Below are positions 53,103 through 62,163 of a stretch of 64,000 nt of DNA, in pieces (position 1 is the first letter of the stretch; every line of letters begins with the position of its first letter). The stretch is taken from the NCBI GenBank assembly GCA_963791805.1, contig CAWBTU010000006.1, forward strand, positions 1,364,001 through 1,428,000, given 5' to 3'. Made by a program: the position numbers and the translations under genes. This DNA comes from JACMJL01 sp963791805. Its GTDB lineage: Bacteria; Bacillota; Clostridia; Clostridiales; Clostridiaceae. The notes under the pieces were generated by a model that ran no database searches, had not been told where the DNA came from, and saw nothing but the letters and a program-made list of their open reading frames with translations.

Positions 53103-53924
53103 TCAATAGTCTGTCAATATCTCAATATTTTCTGGTAAGTCATAGCCGATTTCACAGCTATGATCGTATAACCAGTAGTCTTCAGTTTTATTTGTTTCTA
53201 TTTCAGTCTTTTTCTGATAAATTGATACCTTTTGAAAGACTTTATTGCCTTTCTTGAAATAGGTATTATTTCGATTAAACACTTCATAAGAATATGTAGC
53301 AATACTATTTGTGAATATGCTGCCATACATAAATAATTCATCGAAACTGATTTCAATCTGATATTGTTGGTCTGTATTGTTTTTTACCTTTAAATCCAAC
53401 CAACCCTCGCTAATGGTTGCATCTGTTCCTTGGGGTAAATCCTCTGTTGTAGAAGGAAATGCTTCTACAGCATGACCATGGCGCTCTAGGATTGTAAGGG
53501 GTGTATGCAAAAACATCCAGAAGAGCATATTGCTTAATTGACAAAGACCACCCCCATAGGTTCCAATAATTTCTCCATTTATCAAGATTAACCCATCTTT
53601 ATAAGGGTCATGTTTATCAGCATATCGAACAAGCTGCCAAAAGGAAAAGGTTTCGCCAGGGTATATTACAATACTAGAAACTGTTTTGGCAGCCAGTTTT
53701 AAATTATGTACTTTATTAAATTGGTACTTCATATCAAAACCACTATTTTTATTTAGTAGCAGAGAATCTGTTGTGTATAGGTGATAGGGCAATCTTTTGC
53801 TTTCTACAATCTTTGAATATTTATTTTTATCAAAGCGCATACCAAGGTAAAAACTTATTTTTCGTTGTTTCTGCCTAAGGGGCAAAAGGAAAGGGAAAAT
53901 CTGTGTAATTCTTTTTCGCGGCAT
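53103..53924 (-). CDS. vanW: VanW-family protein
   Basis: A 273-residue VanW family protein with no signal peptide. The conserved core is IYPGETFSFWQLVR, GEIIGTYGGGLCQLSNMLF, LTILERHGHAVEAFPS and an ATISEGWLDLKVKNN end. VanW is found in vanB and vanG operons, but its role is unknown; the fold is proposed to touch peptidoglycan or precursors. It is the first gene of the van operon here. ATG 53924 follows GGAGG. Downstream vanH is 25 bases away. Confidence 0.9.
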   Translation of the reverse strand: MPRKRITQIFPFLLPLRQKQRKISFYLGMRFDKNKYSKIVESKRLPYHLYTTDSLLLNKNSGFDMKYQFNKVHNLKLAAKTVSSIVIYPGETFSFWQLVRYADKHDPYKDGLILINGEIIGTYGGGLCQLSNMLFWMFLHTPLTILERHGHAVEAFPSTTEDLPQGTDATISEGWLDLKVKNNTDQQYQIEISFDELFMYGSIFTNSIATYSYEVFNRNNTYFKKGNKVFQKVSIYQKKTEIETNKTEDYWLYDHSCEIGYDLPENIEILTDY

Positions 53925-53960
53925 TTTTAAGCCTCCTTATCTTTGAATATATCCGTAAAC

Positions 53961-54014
53961 AAAGAATATTCCCTGCTTCGGTATCTATATAGTACCAAGA
54001 CAGAGAATATTCTT
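53961..54014 (-). promoter_or_regulatory. Inverted repeat over the candidate vanW promoter
   Basis: Near-perfect arms AGAATATTCCCTG (53963-53975) and CAGAGAATATTCT (54001-54013) surround a 25-base centre. On the minus strand the centre holds a -10-like TACTAT (53994-53989) with no good -35 (AAGAAG). One arm therefore covers the -35 position and the other the transcript start. This fits an activator-dependent promoter, most simply VanR-controlled. It could instead act as an RNA hairpin in a leader. Confidence 0.55.
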
Positions 54015-54106
54015 CTTTCGTTATTCAATAAGGAAAGCTTATGAATTAGTAGTGAAAACCTTACGATTTTCTTACGGTAAAAATAAGTACGAGATTAAAG
54101 GTGGCA

Positions 54107-54871
54107 CTATTGAGCATAATAAATTTTTTTTATTTCTTTCACCATAATATCTAAATTACTAGAGACTTGTAAAATTCCATATCCAATAAACAAAGGAGAG
54201 GCCACAAATCGTGGTATTACTTTGCATATAATTTGATTTTTCAAGTGGTAAAAGAATAAATTGAAGCTTTGGCATTTTACAGGATAATTATTTAAAATAT
54301 AATGGGTGATAACTTGCATTGTGTCTGCCATTGCATCTAAATTATTTATATCTTCTATAATAATATTAAACTCAGTAAAAGAAGACTTGGGTTTTATTGA
54401 AAGGTTAAGAATGCATCCATTAGCTTCTCTTATCAAAATCCCTTCAAAATCATCTTTGACTGTAAGTTCTTTATAGTCTATATCCTTAAAACCTACAATC
54501 TGCATATGTGAATGCTTTATGCTGCCACCTGAATAATGACCGTGATTTTTGAAAAGTATTACAGACCTATAATCTTTATTTGTTTCCATTCTTAACCAAT
54601 GTTTTACAGCAAATTTTAACAACCTTCGCATGTGATCTTCTTCATACATGGACATGTTGCTATCACAATCTTCTGTTTCGATTAAAACAGTTTGAAATGA
54701 ATTTTCTAAAACGGTGTATTTATTTTCAAGTAACATAAAAGGATACTCTTCATCTATAATATCAACTAAAGTTTCTCTACTACAAAATGGGCAGTCAGCA
54801 TCTTTGTTAAGAATATTGTTTGGCTTTTTCTTTCCTACTTCTAATAAAAATTTAATATGTCTATTTTTCAT
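54107..54871 (-). CDS. DUF4931 (HIT/GalT-like fold) protein
   Basis: A 254-residue protein of the HIT-like fold related to galactose-1-phosphate uridylyltransferase. It has a zinc-type CPFCSRET near the N-terminus, then FKNHGHYSGGSIKHSHMQIVG with the His-x-His that suits nucleotide transfer or hydrolysis. ATG 54871 follows GGGGG. A deleted copy lies at 36470. Substrate unknown. It lies upstream of the vanW promoter on the same strand but separated by 182 bases and the inverted repeat, so it is probably a separate unit. Confidence 0.8.
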   Translation of the reverse strand: MKNRHIKFLLEVGKKKPNNILNKDADCPFCSRETLVDIIDEEYPFMLLENKYTVLENSFQTVLIETEDCDSNMSMYEEDHMRRLLKFAVKHWLRMETNKDYRSVILFKNHGHYSGGSIKHSHMQIVGFKDIDYKELTVKDDFEGILIREANGCILNLSIKPKSSFTEFNIIIEDINNLDAMADTMQVITHYILNNYPVKCQSFNLFFYHLKNQIICKVIPRFVASPLFIGYGILQVSSNLDIMVKEIKKIYYAQ

Positions 54872-55305
54872 ATAATCCCCCAAAGTTTTGTTTTTAAGTG
54901 TAATTATTTATTATATTATACCATGAGGCAAAGTATTGAATCGACCCTTGGGGTGATTATTCTTACATTAATCTATAAACATTAAAGGATAAATATATAG
55001 TAACTTCGAATTGGTACAAGAAATCCTTTAACCTAAGAATTTTGCTTATATATATATGAAAATCATCAAAATCCATTATGTTTTATATTTAAAATTACTG
55101 AATTTGACAAAATAATACTTTTATAATTTATAGGTTTTGTGTTAATATAATAAAGGACCAAACCTGTTAATTGAAATAAGTTTAATACATTAATAGTATA
55201 GGAAAAATACGGAATCTAAATAGTGATAATTTTTTCACGTCGAAAAATAAATTAATACATTTAAATATAATTTGATTTTATAAATTACTAATGTGGAGGA
55301 ATTTT
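54872..55305 (+). other. Intergenic stretch with a candidate promoter
   Basis: TTGACA (55104-55109), 17 bases, TTTATA (55127-55132) could drive the downstream glycosyltransferase genes, about 175 bases away. No gene was recognised in the rest. Confidence 0.45.
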
Positions 55306-56262
55306 ATGAATAATATTAAAAAGCTCTATTCTGTGGTAGTGCCAATGTACAATGAAGAGTTAGTTATTATGGAGACATATAAGAGAATTTCAGAAGTAAT
55401 GATGAAAGTAGATGGGGACTATGAAATAATTTTAGTAAATGATGGGAGCCAAGATTCCACAGAAAAAATTGCAAAAGAAATTTGTTTGCTAGACCCTAAG
55501 GTTAAGTTTCTTAATTTTAGCAGAAATTTTGGACACCAGTTGGCAGTTACTGCTGGAATGGATTACAGTAAAGGTGATGGGGTTATTCTCATAGATGCAG
55601 ATCTTCAAGACCCTCCGGAGCTAATGCTTGATATGATTGATAAATATAATGAGGGATACGATATTGTTTATGCAATAAGAAAGAAGAGAAAAGGTGAAAC
55701 TTTTCTTAAAAAGGCTACTGCAAAGCTGTTTTACAAGTTTCTTAGAAAAATGACTGAGGTGGAGATACCAGCTGATGTTGGGGACTTTAGGCTTATATCT
55801 AGGCCCGTTTGTGATTCTTTACTACAGATAAGAGAAAGAAATAGATTTATACGAGGGCTGGTTAGTTGGACAGGGTATAAATCTATAGGAATAGAATATG
55901 TTAGAGAATCTCGTTTTGCAGGAGAAAGTAAATATCCCTTAAGAAAAATGATACAATTTTCTAAAGATGGAATAACATCTTTTTCAGCTAAACCTTTAAG
56001 ATTATCAAGCTTTGCGGGTTTTATATTGGCAATGCTTGGCTTTCTTTACGCAATTTATGTTATTATCGGAAAATTTTTATATAATAATAGCATAGAAGGC
56101 TGGACTACTTTAATAGTATTGTTGATGATAATCAGTGGATTTAATTTAATATCAATTGGTATTTTAGGAGAGTACATAGCTAGAATTTATGATGAAGCTA
56201 AGGCTAGACCTTTGTACATAATTAAGGAATTTATAAACATAGAAGAGGTTGAAAAAAAATAA
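55306..56262 (+). CDS. Family 2 glycosyltransferase, GtrB/undecaprenyl-phosphate type
   Basis: A 318-residue GT2 enzyme. Its N-terminal fold has VVPMYNEELVIMETYKRI, LVNDGSQDSTEKIAKEIC, DADLQDPPE (metal-binding DxD) and GDFRLISRPV. Two C-terminal membrane helices (LSSFAGFILAMLGFLYAIYV, TLIVLLMIISGFNLISIGIL) place it with GtrB/DPM-type enzymes. These move a sugar from a nucleotide onto undecaprenyl phosphate at the inner face. ATG 55306 follows GGAGG. With GtrA and the GT39-like enzyme downstream it suggests a wall- or polymer-glycosylation module. Confidence 0.88.
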   Translation: MNNIKKLYSVVVPMYNEELVIMETYKRISEVMMKVDGDYEIILVNDGSQDSTEKIAKEICLLDPKVKFLNFSRNFGHQLAVTAGMDYSKGDGVILIDADLQDPPELMLDMIDKYNEGYDIVYAIRKKRKGETFLKKATAKLFYKFLRKMTEVEIPADVGDFRLISRPVCDSLLQIRERNRFIRGLVSWTGYKSIGIEYVRESRFAGESKYPLRKMIQFSKDGITSFSAKPLRLSSFAGFILAMLGFLYAIYVIIGKFLYNNSIEGWTTLIVLLMIISGFNLISIGILGEYIARIYDEAKARPLYIIKEFINIEEVEKK

Positions 56263-56611
56263 AATTGTAATATTTTGTGGAGAGTAGGAACTTGAAGTTC
56301 GTGAATAAGCAGAATAAGCATCTAAACTACTTGTGATTTTTGGGAAAGAACTATGTAGGGTATAATATGAATTTTGTACAAGCTGAGGATTTAATGAATT
56401 TAATATATGTATTGGTTACTAGTAAGAGATAGTAACCAATACTTTATGAGTTTATAGTATGGAGTACTGATTTAACCCCATATATTCATAATGGAGAAAT
56501 GTTATTGAATATCATACTAAAGGAGAAAAACGATTCTATAAAATTTAACAATACCGATATAGAATGAAGGGAAATCTAAAAAGCACAACTAATTTGAAAT
56601 GAGGGGTAATC
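56263..56611 (+). other. Intergenic stretch with a perfect hairpin
   Basis: A perfect 13-bp inverted repeat (GTATTGGTTACTA at 56409-56421 with its complement at 56430-56442, 8-base loop) lies here but lacks a strong T-run. It may be a weak terminator or a protein site. No gene was recognised. Confidence 0.5.
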
Positions 56612-57439
56612 TTGAAAGAGCCATTGGTAAGTATTTGTATACCCGTATATAATTGCGAAAAATATATTTCCCAAACCATTAAAAGTGCACTTGAACAAAG
56701 TTATAGGAATTTTGAAATTATAATAGTAGATGATTTGTCCACAGACGGATCAGAAGATATAGTTAAAAGTTTTAATGATAGCCGTATATATTATTATAAA
56801 AATGAGAAAAACTTAGGCATGGTAAATAACTGGAACCAAGCTTTAAGCCATGCCAATGGAAAGTACATCAAACTTTTGTGTCAAGATGATATATTATTTA
56901 AGAACTGTATTGAAGAACAGGTTTTAATTATGGAGAGCAATCCAGAAGTAATGTTGGTATCATGTGCTTCAAATATAATAGATGAAAATAATAGAATATT
57001 GTTAACAAGAAGAAACTTCAAGAAGGATTGCAATATTAACGGAAGTTCTGTGGCAAAGAAATCTTTAATAAGTGGAAAAAATCATTTTGGAGAGCCTGCA
57101 GTTGTTTTATATAGAAGAGAGATTCTAGATAAAATTGGACACTATGATAATAGCTTTTGGTATTTACCTGATTGGGATTTTTCTTTAAGAGTATTGGATG
57201 AAGGAAATTTTTACTATGTAAATAAAGTATTGTGCTGCTTTAGGATTTCAAAAGGTGCACAAACCACCGAAATTTTAAAAAGAAACAGAGAAGTTTTAAA
57301 AATGGAAGATGAAAGATTTCTTAGAAAGCATAATAGTGTAGGTAGCATTCATTTAAATAGATTACAGATGTACATACATGAGATTAACATGAAAAAAAGA
57401 AATATACTAAAAGTAATATTTTTAAGGTATTACTTATGA
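56612..57439 (+). CDS. Family 2 glycosyltransferase
   Basis: A 275-residue cytoplasmic GT-A enzyme: VSICIPVYNCEKYISQTIKS, IIIVDDLSTDGSEDIVKS, a metal-binding QDD in IKLLCQDDILF, and YLPDWDFSLRVLDEGN. It is not membrane-bound. It starts at TTG 56612 behind GAGGGG and overlaps the GtrA gene by 4 bp (ATGA), so the two are translationally coupled. Sugar donor and acceptor unknown. Confidence 0.88.
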   Translation: MKEPLVSICIPVYNCEKYISQTIKSALEQSYRNFEIIIVDDLSTDGSEDIVKSFNDSRIYYYKNEKNLGMVNNWNQALSHANGKYIKLLCQDDILFKNCIEEQVLIMESNPEVMLVSCASNIIDENNRILLTRRNFKKDCNINGSSVAKKSLISGKNHFGEPAVVLYRREILDKIGHYDNSFWYLPDWDFSLRVLDEGNFYYVNKVLCCFRISKGAQTTEILKRNREVLKMEDERFLRKHNSVGSIHLNRLQMYIHEINMKKRNILKVIFLRYYL

Positions 57440-57855
57440 TAAGTGAAGCATCAAATATGATAAATGAATTATTTTTAAAATATAAGCAGTTTTTTAAATT
57501 CTGTGTAGTAGGGGTATTAAATACACTAATATCATGGTTAGCTTACTATATTCTTCTAAAACTTAAAATGTTTTATCTTATTGCCAATTGTATATCTTTT
57601 TTCATTGGAATGTTAAATGGATTTGTATGTAATAAAAAATGGGTTTTTAGTATAAAAGGCTACACTAAAAAAACTTTTATTAAGTATACTAGTGTAAATC
57701 TTTCTACTTTGCTTATTAGCACCATATTATTATTTCTGTTTGTCAATACCTTTGGACTTAGTAAAGTTATAGCACAAATCCTTGTAACTGCACTTATTTT
57801 ATTTATAAGTTATTTTGGAAATAAATTATGGACTTTCAAGAGCCCAAGGCAGTAA
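57436..57855 (+). CDS. GtrA family flippase-like protein
   Basis: A 139-residue membrane protein with four helices and the GtrA pattern: FKFCVVGVLNTLISWLAYY, FFIGMLNGFVCNKKWVF, YFGNKLWTF. GtrA proteins are thought to flip undecaprenyl-phosphate-linked sugars to the outside. Here the lipid-linked sugar would be made by the GtrB-type enzyme at 55306 and used by the GT39-like enzyme next door. ATG 57436 overlaps the previous stop. Confidence 0.9.
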   Translation: MISEASNMINELFLKYKQFFKFCVVGVLNTLISWLAYYILLKLKMFYLIANCISFFIGMLNGFVCNKKWVFSIKGYTKKTFIKYTSVNLSTLLISTILLFLFVNTFGLSKVIAQILVTALILFISYFGNKLWTFKSPRQ

Positions 57856-57917
57856 TATTAAAGATTTAAATTATGATATTAGAAAGGCAATTAGAGGTAA
57901 AGATGGAGGAGAATAAG

Positions 57918-59414
57918 ATGAATTTATATAATAAATATAGAAAACAAATAGAAGTAATCATATGTATGATACTATTATCTATTATCGCAGTAAGTATAAT
58001 TGGAAGATTTGTAAACCTTAATGCAGATTTCCCTAAGAGTATGGACTGGTCGGGTGATTTGTACACAGATGAAGGTGGTTATGCTCGAAATGCAATTGCT
58101 TTCATATTAACTGGTAAATGGTATGTAGCTGGGGATTTTAATTCCTTAGTTAATTGTCCAGTGCTTCCACTAGTACAAATAGCAGTATTTAAAGTTTTTG
58201 GAATGAGTTTTGTTTCTGCAAGAGCCATTAATGCTTCTAGCAGTGTTTTATTAATTTTAGTAGTGTTTTTATTCATGAAAAAACATAAAGGTTTCAGGAC
58301 TGCGTTATTATGCACATTAATTCTATCAACTAATTTCTTTTTTTTCTCATTTAATAGACTTGCTTTATTGGAAACACCAGCTGTGTTTTTTGCTTTTCTG
58401 AGTGTTTATTTAATATCTGATAGAAATAAGGAATTTTCAATTACCTACACAATACTAGCTGGATTATCAGCAACCCTATGTGTGCTTATAAAATACTCTG
58501 GAGTCTTTGTGCTACCAGTTCTTATCTACATAATTTTTAGTAAAGAAACAAATTTAAAGAATAAAATATATCAATCTTTAATAGGTATTATGACTTTCAT
58601 AGCTTCTATGGTTATTTATCTAATAGTTTTAGTACGACCATACTATAATGATTTTGATTATTTTAATTCTGGTCAATTAAGTTCTAATTTAAAATGTAGT
58701 ATGTATCAATATTTGTGTTTTTTCAAAGAAGCAATAAAGCAAATGTCATGTATAGAGAGTTCTGTTTTTAGACGTCCCAATTTAATATTAATTTCAATGA
58801 TATTTTTGGCTCTTTTATTACTAATTAAACATTTTCGTGAAGACTTTGTATTTGTATCGTCTTTGATATGGATTTTAGGCTATGCTATTGAACTTTCCAT
58901 TCATAACTATTTCCCACCAAGGTATTATATTATTTTAATTGTACCCTATGTTTTGATAATTGGGTGTATTTGGAGTTATATATTTGAATTTAAAAGTAAA
59001 AAAATCATTGGACTAATTTGTGCAATGATAATAGTTTTAATTAGTACACATAATTTCATAAAAATAATAAAATATACATTAGAACCGAAGTTTACTTATT
59101 ATAATATGAGTTTAGATATAGCTAAAATAATTAATGCTGATAATTCTCCAAATAAGACAATTATGGGACAAGAAGCAAATACAGTTGCCATTCAAAGTAA
59201 TACTTTCGCAGTTAATAATAAATGGGGAACTTACAATTTAGAAAAAAGAATTAAGGTTTATAATCCAGGATATTATTTAAGCGTGCCTGGCTTAAAGATG
59301 GAAACTAACACATTGAGTAAGTATTATAAAATAGAATTAATTAAAAAATATGATGTTTTTGATAATTATTATACAGGTGAACCAGTGTGTTTATATAAAC
59401 TTACAAAAAAATAG
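57918..59414 (+). CDS. ArnT/PMT-like (GT39) membrane glycosyltransferase
   Basis: A 498-residue membrane protein with about eleven helices. The acidic motif near the first outside loop (WSGDLYTDEGGYARNAIAF) is typical of ArnT/PMT enzymes, which take sugar from a polyprenyl phosphate donor outside the cell. FFFFSFNRLALLETPAVFF carries the second conserved acidic site. ATG 57918 follows GGAGG at 8 bases; ATG 57903 is an alternative. It is the last gene of a four-gene envelope glycosylation group. Confidence 0.83.
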   Translation: MNLYNKYRKQIEVIICMILLSIIAVSIIGRFVNLNADFPKSMDWSGDLYTDEGGYARNAIAFILTGKWYVAGDFNSLVNCPVLPLVQIAVFKVFGMSFVSARAINASSSVLLILVVFLFMKKHKGFRTALLCTLILSTNFFFFSFNRLALLETPAVFFAFLSVYLISDRNKEFSITYTILAGLSATLCVLIKYSGVFVLPVLIYIIFSKETNLKNKIYQSLIGIMTFIASMVIYLIVLVRPYYNDFDYFNSGQLSSNLKCSMYQYLCFFKEAIKQMSCIESSVFRRPNLILISMIFLALLLLIKHFREDFVFVSSLIWILGYAIELSIHNYFPPRYYIILIVPYVLIIGCIWSYIFEFKSKKIIGLICAMIIVLISTHNFIKIIKYTLEPKFTYYNMSLDIAKIINADNSPNKTIMGQEANTVAIQSNTFAVNNKWGTYNLEKRIKVYNPGYYLSVPGLKMETNTLSKYYKIELIKKYDVFDNYYTGEPVCLYKLTKK

Positions 59415-59595
59415 TAGTTTCTATAGTATAAACTTTGGAAATTAATAGTGTATAAAAGGTATAAGACTTGTCATAAATATTGTTTTATACTATAATTATA
59501 GTGAAAACAATATGCTAAAGTAGCAGACATACTCAATTTTCATTAAACTATTTATATCATTAATAAATAATATGTAAAAAAGGAGGGGAGAGTAA

Positions 59596-60837
59596 GTGAA
59601 ATTGCGTAAATTTATTATTAATTTTATTTTTATCGCACTGATTATTATATACCCAGCACATAAAGTTATGGCGCTAACAGACAATGGTGTTGATTTGGGT
59701 GTAAAGTATCAGACGCATATACAGAACATAGGTTGGCAAGGTTTTCTTGATAATGGTGATTTAGCTGGAACAACAGGAAGATCTTTGAGATTAGAAAGCA
59801 TTAACATTTCAGTTGAAAATCCAGTACCTGGAATGACTATAAGATATAAAACCCATGTTCAAAATGTAGGCTGGCTAGATTGGGTACAAGGTGGACAAGC
59901 TTCTGGAACAACAGGAAGATCCTTAAGATTAGAAGGTATAATGATTGAATTAGTAGGTGCACCAGCAGGATATCATGTTCAGTATCAAGTTCATGTTCAG
60001 AATATAGGCTGGCAAGATTGGGTACAAGATGGAGCTTTGGCTGGAACAACAGGTAGGTCGTTGAGGCTGGAAGCTATAAGAATTAAAATCTCAAATTCAA
60101 GTATTCCTAATCAATTTGTTTTAAAGAATTATACTATTAATACTACACTTCAACAAATGTGTGATACAGAATTTGCTGTTGCTCCTGTTTTTGGAAATAG
60201 TAGCGCTAAAGCAACTAAAGATCAAGTTATGTATTATCTTGATAGTAATAATTTTAAAAACAATGAACAAAATATGCAATTCATGAGAAATGATAGCTAT
60301 GTAGAGGGAATTTCAGTTGCAAATTTAAATATTTATTTAGCAGATAAAGGAATCTTTAAAAACCAGGGACAATCTTTTATTGATGCTGCAAAACAAAATA
60401 ATATTAATGTAACTTATTTAGTAGCACATGCATTGTGGGAAACTGGTCTTGGTACGTCTCAATTGTCAAATGGAATTTCCGTAAGCTCAGTTAATGGACA
60501 ACCTGTGCCTACAAAAGTTGCCTATAATATGTTTGGAATTGGTGCATATGATGGAAATGCTAAGGTATATGGTGCAGAGGCTGGTTACAAAAATGGTTGG
60601 TTTTCTGTAGATGCTGCCATTAAAGGTGGAGCAGCTTGGATATCTTCAAATTACATTCATAGTAATACCTATAATCAAAATACTGTTTACAAGATGCGTT
60701 GGAATAGTACAGTTACATGGCATCAATATGCTACTGATGTACATTGGGCATATGGAATTGCTTCTTTAGAAAACAAAGTAACTGGATATTGTAGCGGAGC
60801 AACTATTAATTTTGATATACCGAATTATCTACAATAA
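59596..60837 (+). CDS. ChW-repeat cell-wall glucosaminidase
   Basis: A 413-residue secreted protein: signal peptide (FIINFIFIALIIIYPAHKVMA), three ChW repeats (residues ~30-175, each with the G-W core such as HIQNIGWQGFLDNG and HVQNVGWLDWVQGG), and a C-terminal glucosaminidase domain. The catalytic Glu is in AHALWETGLGTSQL. It should cut the peptidoglycan sugar chain; ChW repeats bind the wall. GTG 59596 follows GGAGGGG. Its ChW half is almost identical in DNA to the convergent amidase at 61048. Confidence 0.9.
   Translation: MKLRKFIINFIFIALIIIYPAHKVMALTDNGVDLGVKYQTHIQNIGWQGFLDNGDLAGTTGRSLRLESINISVENPVPGMTIRYKTHVQNVGWLDWVQGGQASGTTGRSLRLEGIMIELVGAPAGYHVQYQVHVQNIGWQDWVQDGALAGTTGRSLRLEAIRIKISNSSIPNQFVLKNYTINTTLQQMCDTEFAVAPVFGNSSAKATKDQVMYYLDSNNFKNNEQNMQFMRNDSYVEGISVANLNIYLADKGIFKNQGQSFIDAAKQNNINVTYLVAHALWETGLGTSQLSNGISVSSVNGQPVPTKVAYNMFGIGAYDGNAKVYGAEAGYKNGWFSVDAAIKGGAAWISSNYIHSNTYNQNTVYKMRWNSTVTWHQYATDVHWAYGIASLENKVTGYCSGATINFDIPNYLQ
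59652..60102. repeat. ~450-bp inverted repeat, left arm (ChW module)
   Basis: It runs from the end of the signal peptide through the third ChW repeat and is about 96% identical in reverse complement to 61582-62033. The identity stops sharply at the start of the catalytic domains. Confidence 0.9.
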
Positions 60838-60851
60838 TTCAAAAACAATAT

Positions 60852-60903
60852 AAAGGGGTGTCTCAAAATGATTGAAAAGTCATTTTTGGAGATACTCCTT
60901 TTT
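60852..60903 (+). terminator. Terminator after the glucosaminidase gene
   Basis: A long imperfect stem (AAAGGGGTGTCTC near 60852 with GAGATACTCCTTT near 60889) is followed by TTTTTT. Confidence 0.75.
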
Positions 60904-60942
60904 AAAGTTGATTTAAGAGAATCACTTATATAAATTATCCAC

Positions 60943-60972
60943 AAAAAGCGGATTCCGAGGAATCCGCTTTTT
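60943..60972. terminator. Bidirectional terminator
   Basis: A perfect 14-bp stem (AAAAAGCGGATTCC at 60943-60956 with its complement at 60959-60972) has A/T runs on both sides, between the converging hydrolase genes. Confidence 0.9.
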
Positions 60973-61047
60973 AATCTCTTAGGTAATTTTCATTTTTAGA
61001 CAACTGATTTTGTATTTATATTGACCCTAATGATTTATACCTAAAAG

Positions 61048-62094
61048 CTAATTGTTACTAATTAAACCATTTACTAATGCATCTGCAATTTTATTTGCAT
61101 CATACTTAGCCATGTCGCTAACTGAATCCAAGAAAGCACATTCCACAAGCATGGAAGGCATATCTGTGTTACTTAGTACATATAAGCCACGAGAATTATC
61201 AAGGATTCCTCTATTAACAAAACCTATACTTGCTAGATTAGCTAGCACTTGAGTTGCTTTACTTTTCATTTTGTCTGAGCCTATATATATTTCCGAACCT
61301 TGAGCTGTCCCTTTAAATATATTGAAATGAATAGACATAAAATAGTCAGCATGAGCTGCATTAGCTGCATCACATCTTTGCTGCAGAGAATCTGTAGTGC
61401 TGGTTGGAGTTCTTGTAGGTGAACAGTCAACCACTGTAAAACCTAAAGCTCTAAGTTTAGATATAACTAGAGTTCCCACCTCTTTATTACATGCATTTTC
61501 AGCTTTTATTCCAACAGCTCCTGTATCATAAGCTGCATTATGACCAATATCTATAGCATATATAGGTTTATTAGAAGCAAAACTTGAATTTGAAATTTTA
61601 ATTCTTATTGCTTCCAGTCTCAAGGATCTACCAGTTGTTCCAGCCAATGCTCCATCTTGTACCCAATCTTGCCAGCCTATATTTTGTACATGAACTTGAT
61701 ACTGAACATGATATCCTGCTGGAGCGTTTACTAATTCAATCATTATACCTTCTAATCTTAAGGATCTTCCTGTTGTTCCAGAAGCTTGTCCACCTTGTAC
61801 CCAATCTAGCCAACCTACATTTTGAACATGGGTTTTATATCTTATGGTCATCCCAGGTACTGGATTTTCAACTGAAATATTAATGCTTTCTAATCTCAAA
61901 GATTTTCCTGTTGTTCCAGCTAAATCACCATTATCAAGAAAACCTTGCCAACCTATGTTCTGTATATGCGTCTGATACTTTACACCCAAATCAACACCAT
62001 TGTCTGTTAGTGCCATAACTTTATGGGCTGGGCACAAGAAAAATAACGAGATAAAAATAAAACAAATAGAAATAATTAATTTACACGATTTCAA
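61048..62094 (-). CDS. ChW-repeat N-acetylmuramoyl-L-alanine amidase
   Basis: A 348-residue secreted protein: signal peptide (LIISICFIFISLFFLCPAHKVMA), three ChW repeats (~30-175), and a C-terminal Amidase_3 domain. Zinc ligands and catalytic Glu are in YAIDIGHNAAYDTGAVG, NKEVGTLVIS, YFMSIHFNIFKG and MLVECAFLDS. It should cleave the bond between muramic acid and L-alanine. TTG 62094 is used, with AGGAGGAG upstream. The N-terminal half is nearly identical to the convergent glucosaminidase at 59596. Confidence 0.92.
   Translation of the reverse strand: MKSCKLIISICFIFISLFFLCPAHKVMALTDNGVDLGVKYQTHIQNIGWQGFLDNGDLAGTTGKSLRLESINISVENPVPGMTIRYKTHVQNVGWLDWVQGGQASGTTGRSLRLEGIMIELVNAPAGYHVQYQVHVQNIGWQDWVQDGALAGTTGRSLRLEAIRIKISNSSFASNKPIYAIDIGHNAAYDTGAVGIKAENACNKEVGTLVISKLRALGFTVVDCSPTRTPTSTTDSLQQRCDAANAAHADYFMSIHFNIFKGTAQGSEIYIGSDKMKSKATQVLANLASIGFVNRGILDNSRGLYVLSNTDMPSMLVECAFLDSVSDMAKYDANKIADALVNGLISNN
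61582..62033. repeat. ~450-bp inverted repeat, right arm (ChW module)
   Basis: Reverse complement of 59652-60102, about 96% identical. The two arms face each other with 1.5 kb of catalytic domains and terminators between them. Confidence 0.9.
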
Positions 62095-62163
62095 TTTTGA
62101 TTCTCCTCCTAATTCATTAAATGTGATATCTTACGAGTTTTTCACGGAGCAAAGTTAAAATAC

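Noticed and set aside
61608..61883. Plus-strand frames over the amidase ChW region and minus-strand frames over the glucosaminidase
   Set aside because: Antisense shadows of the ChW repeats; no starts or ribosome-binding sites.
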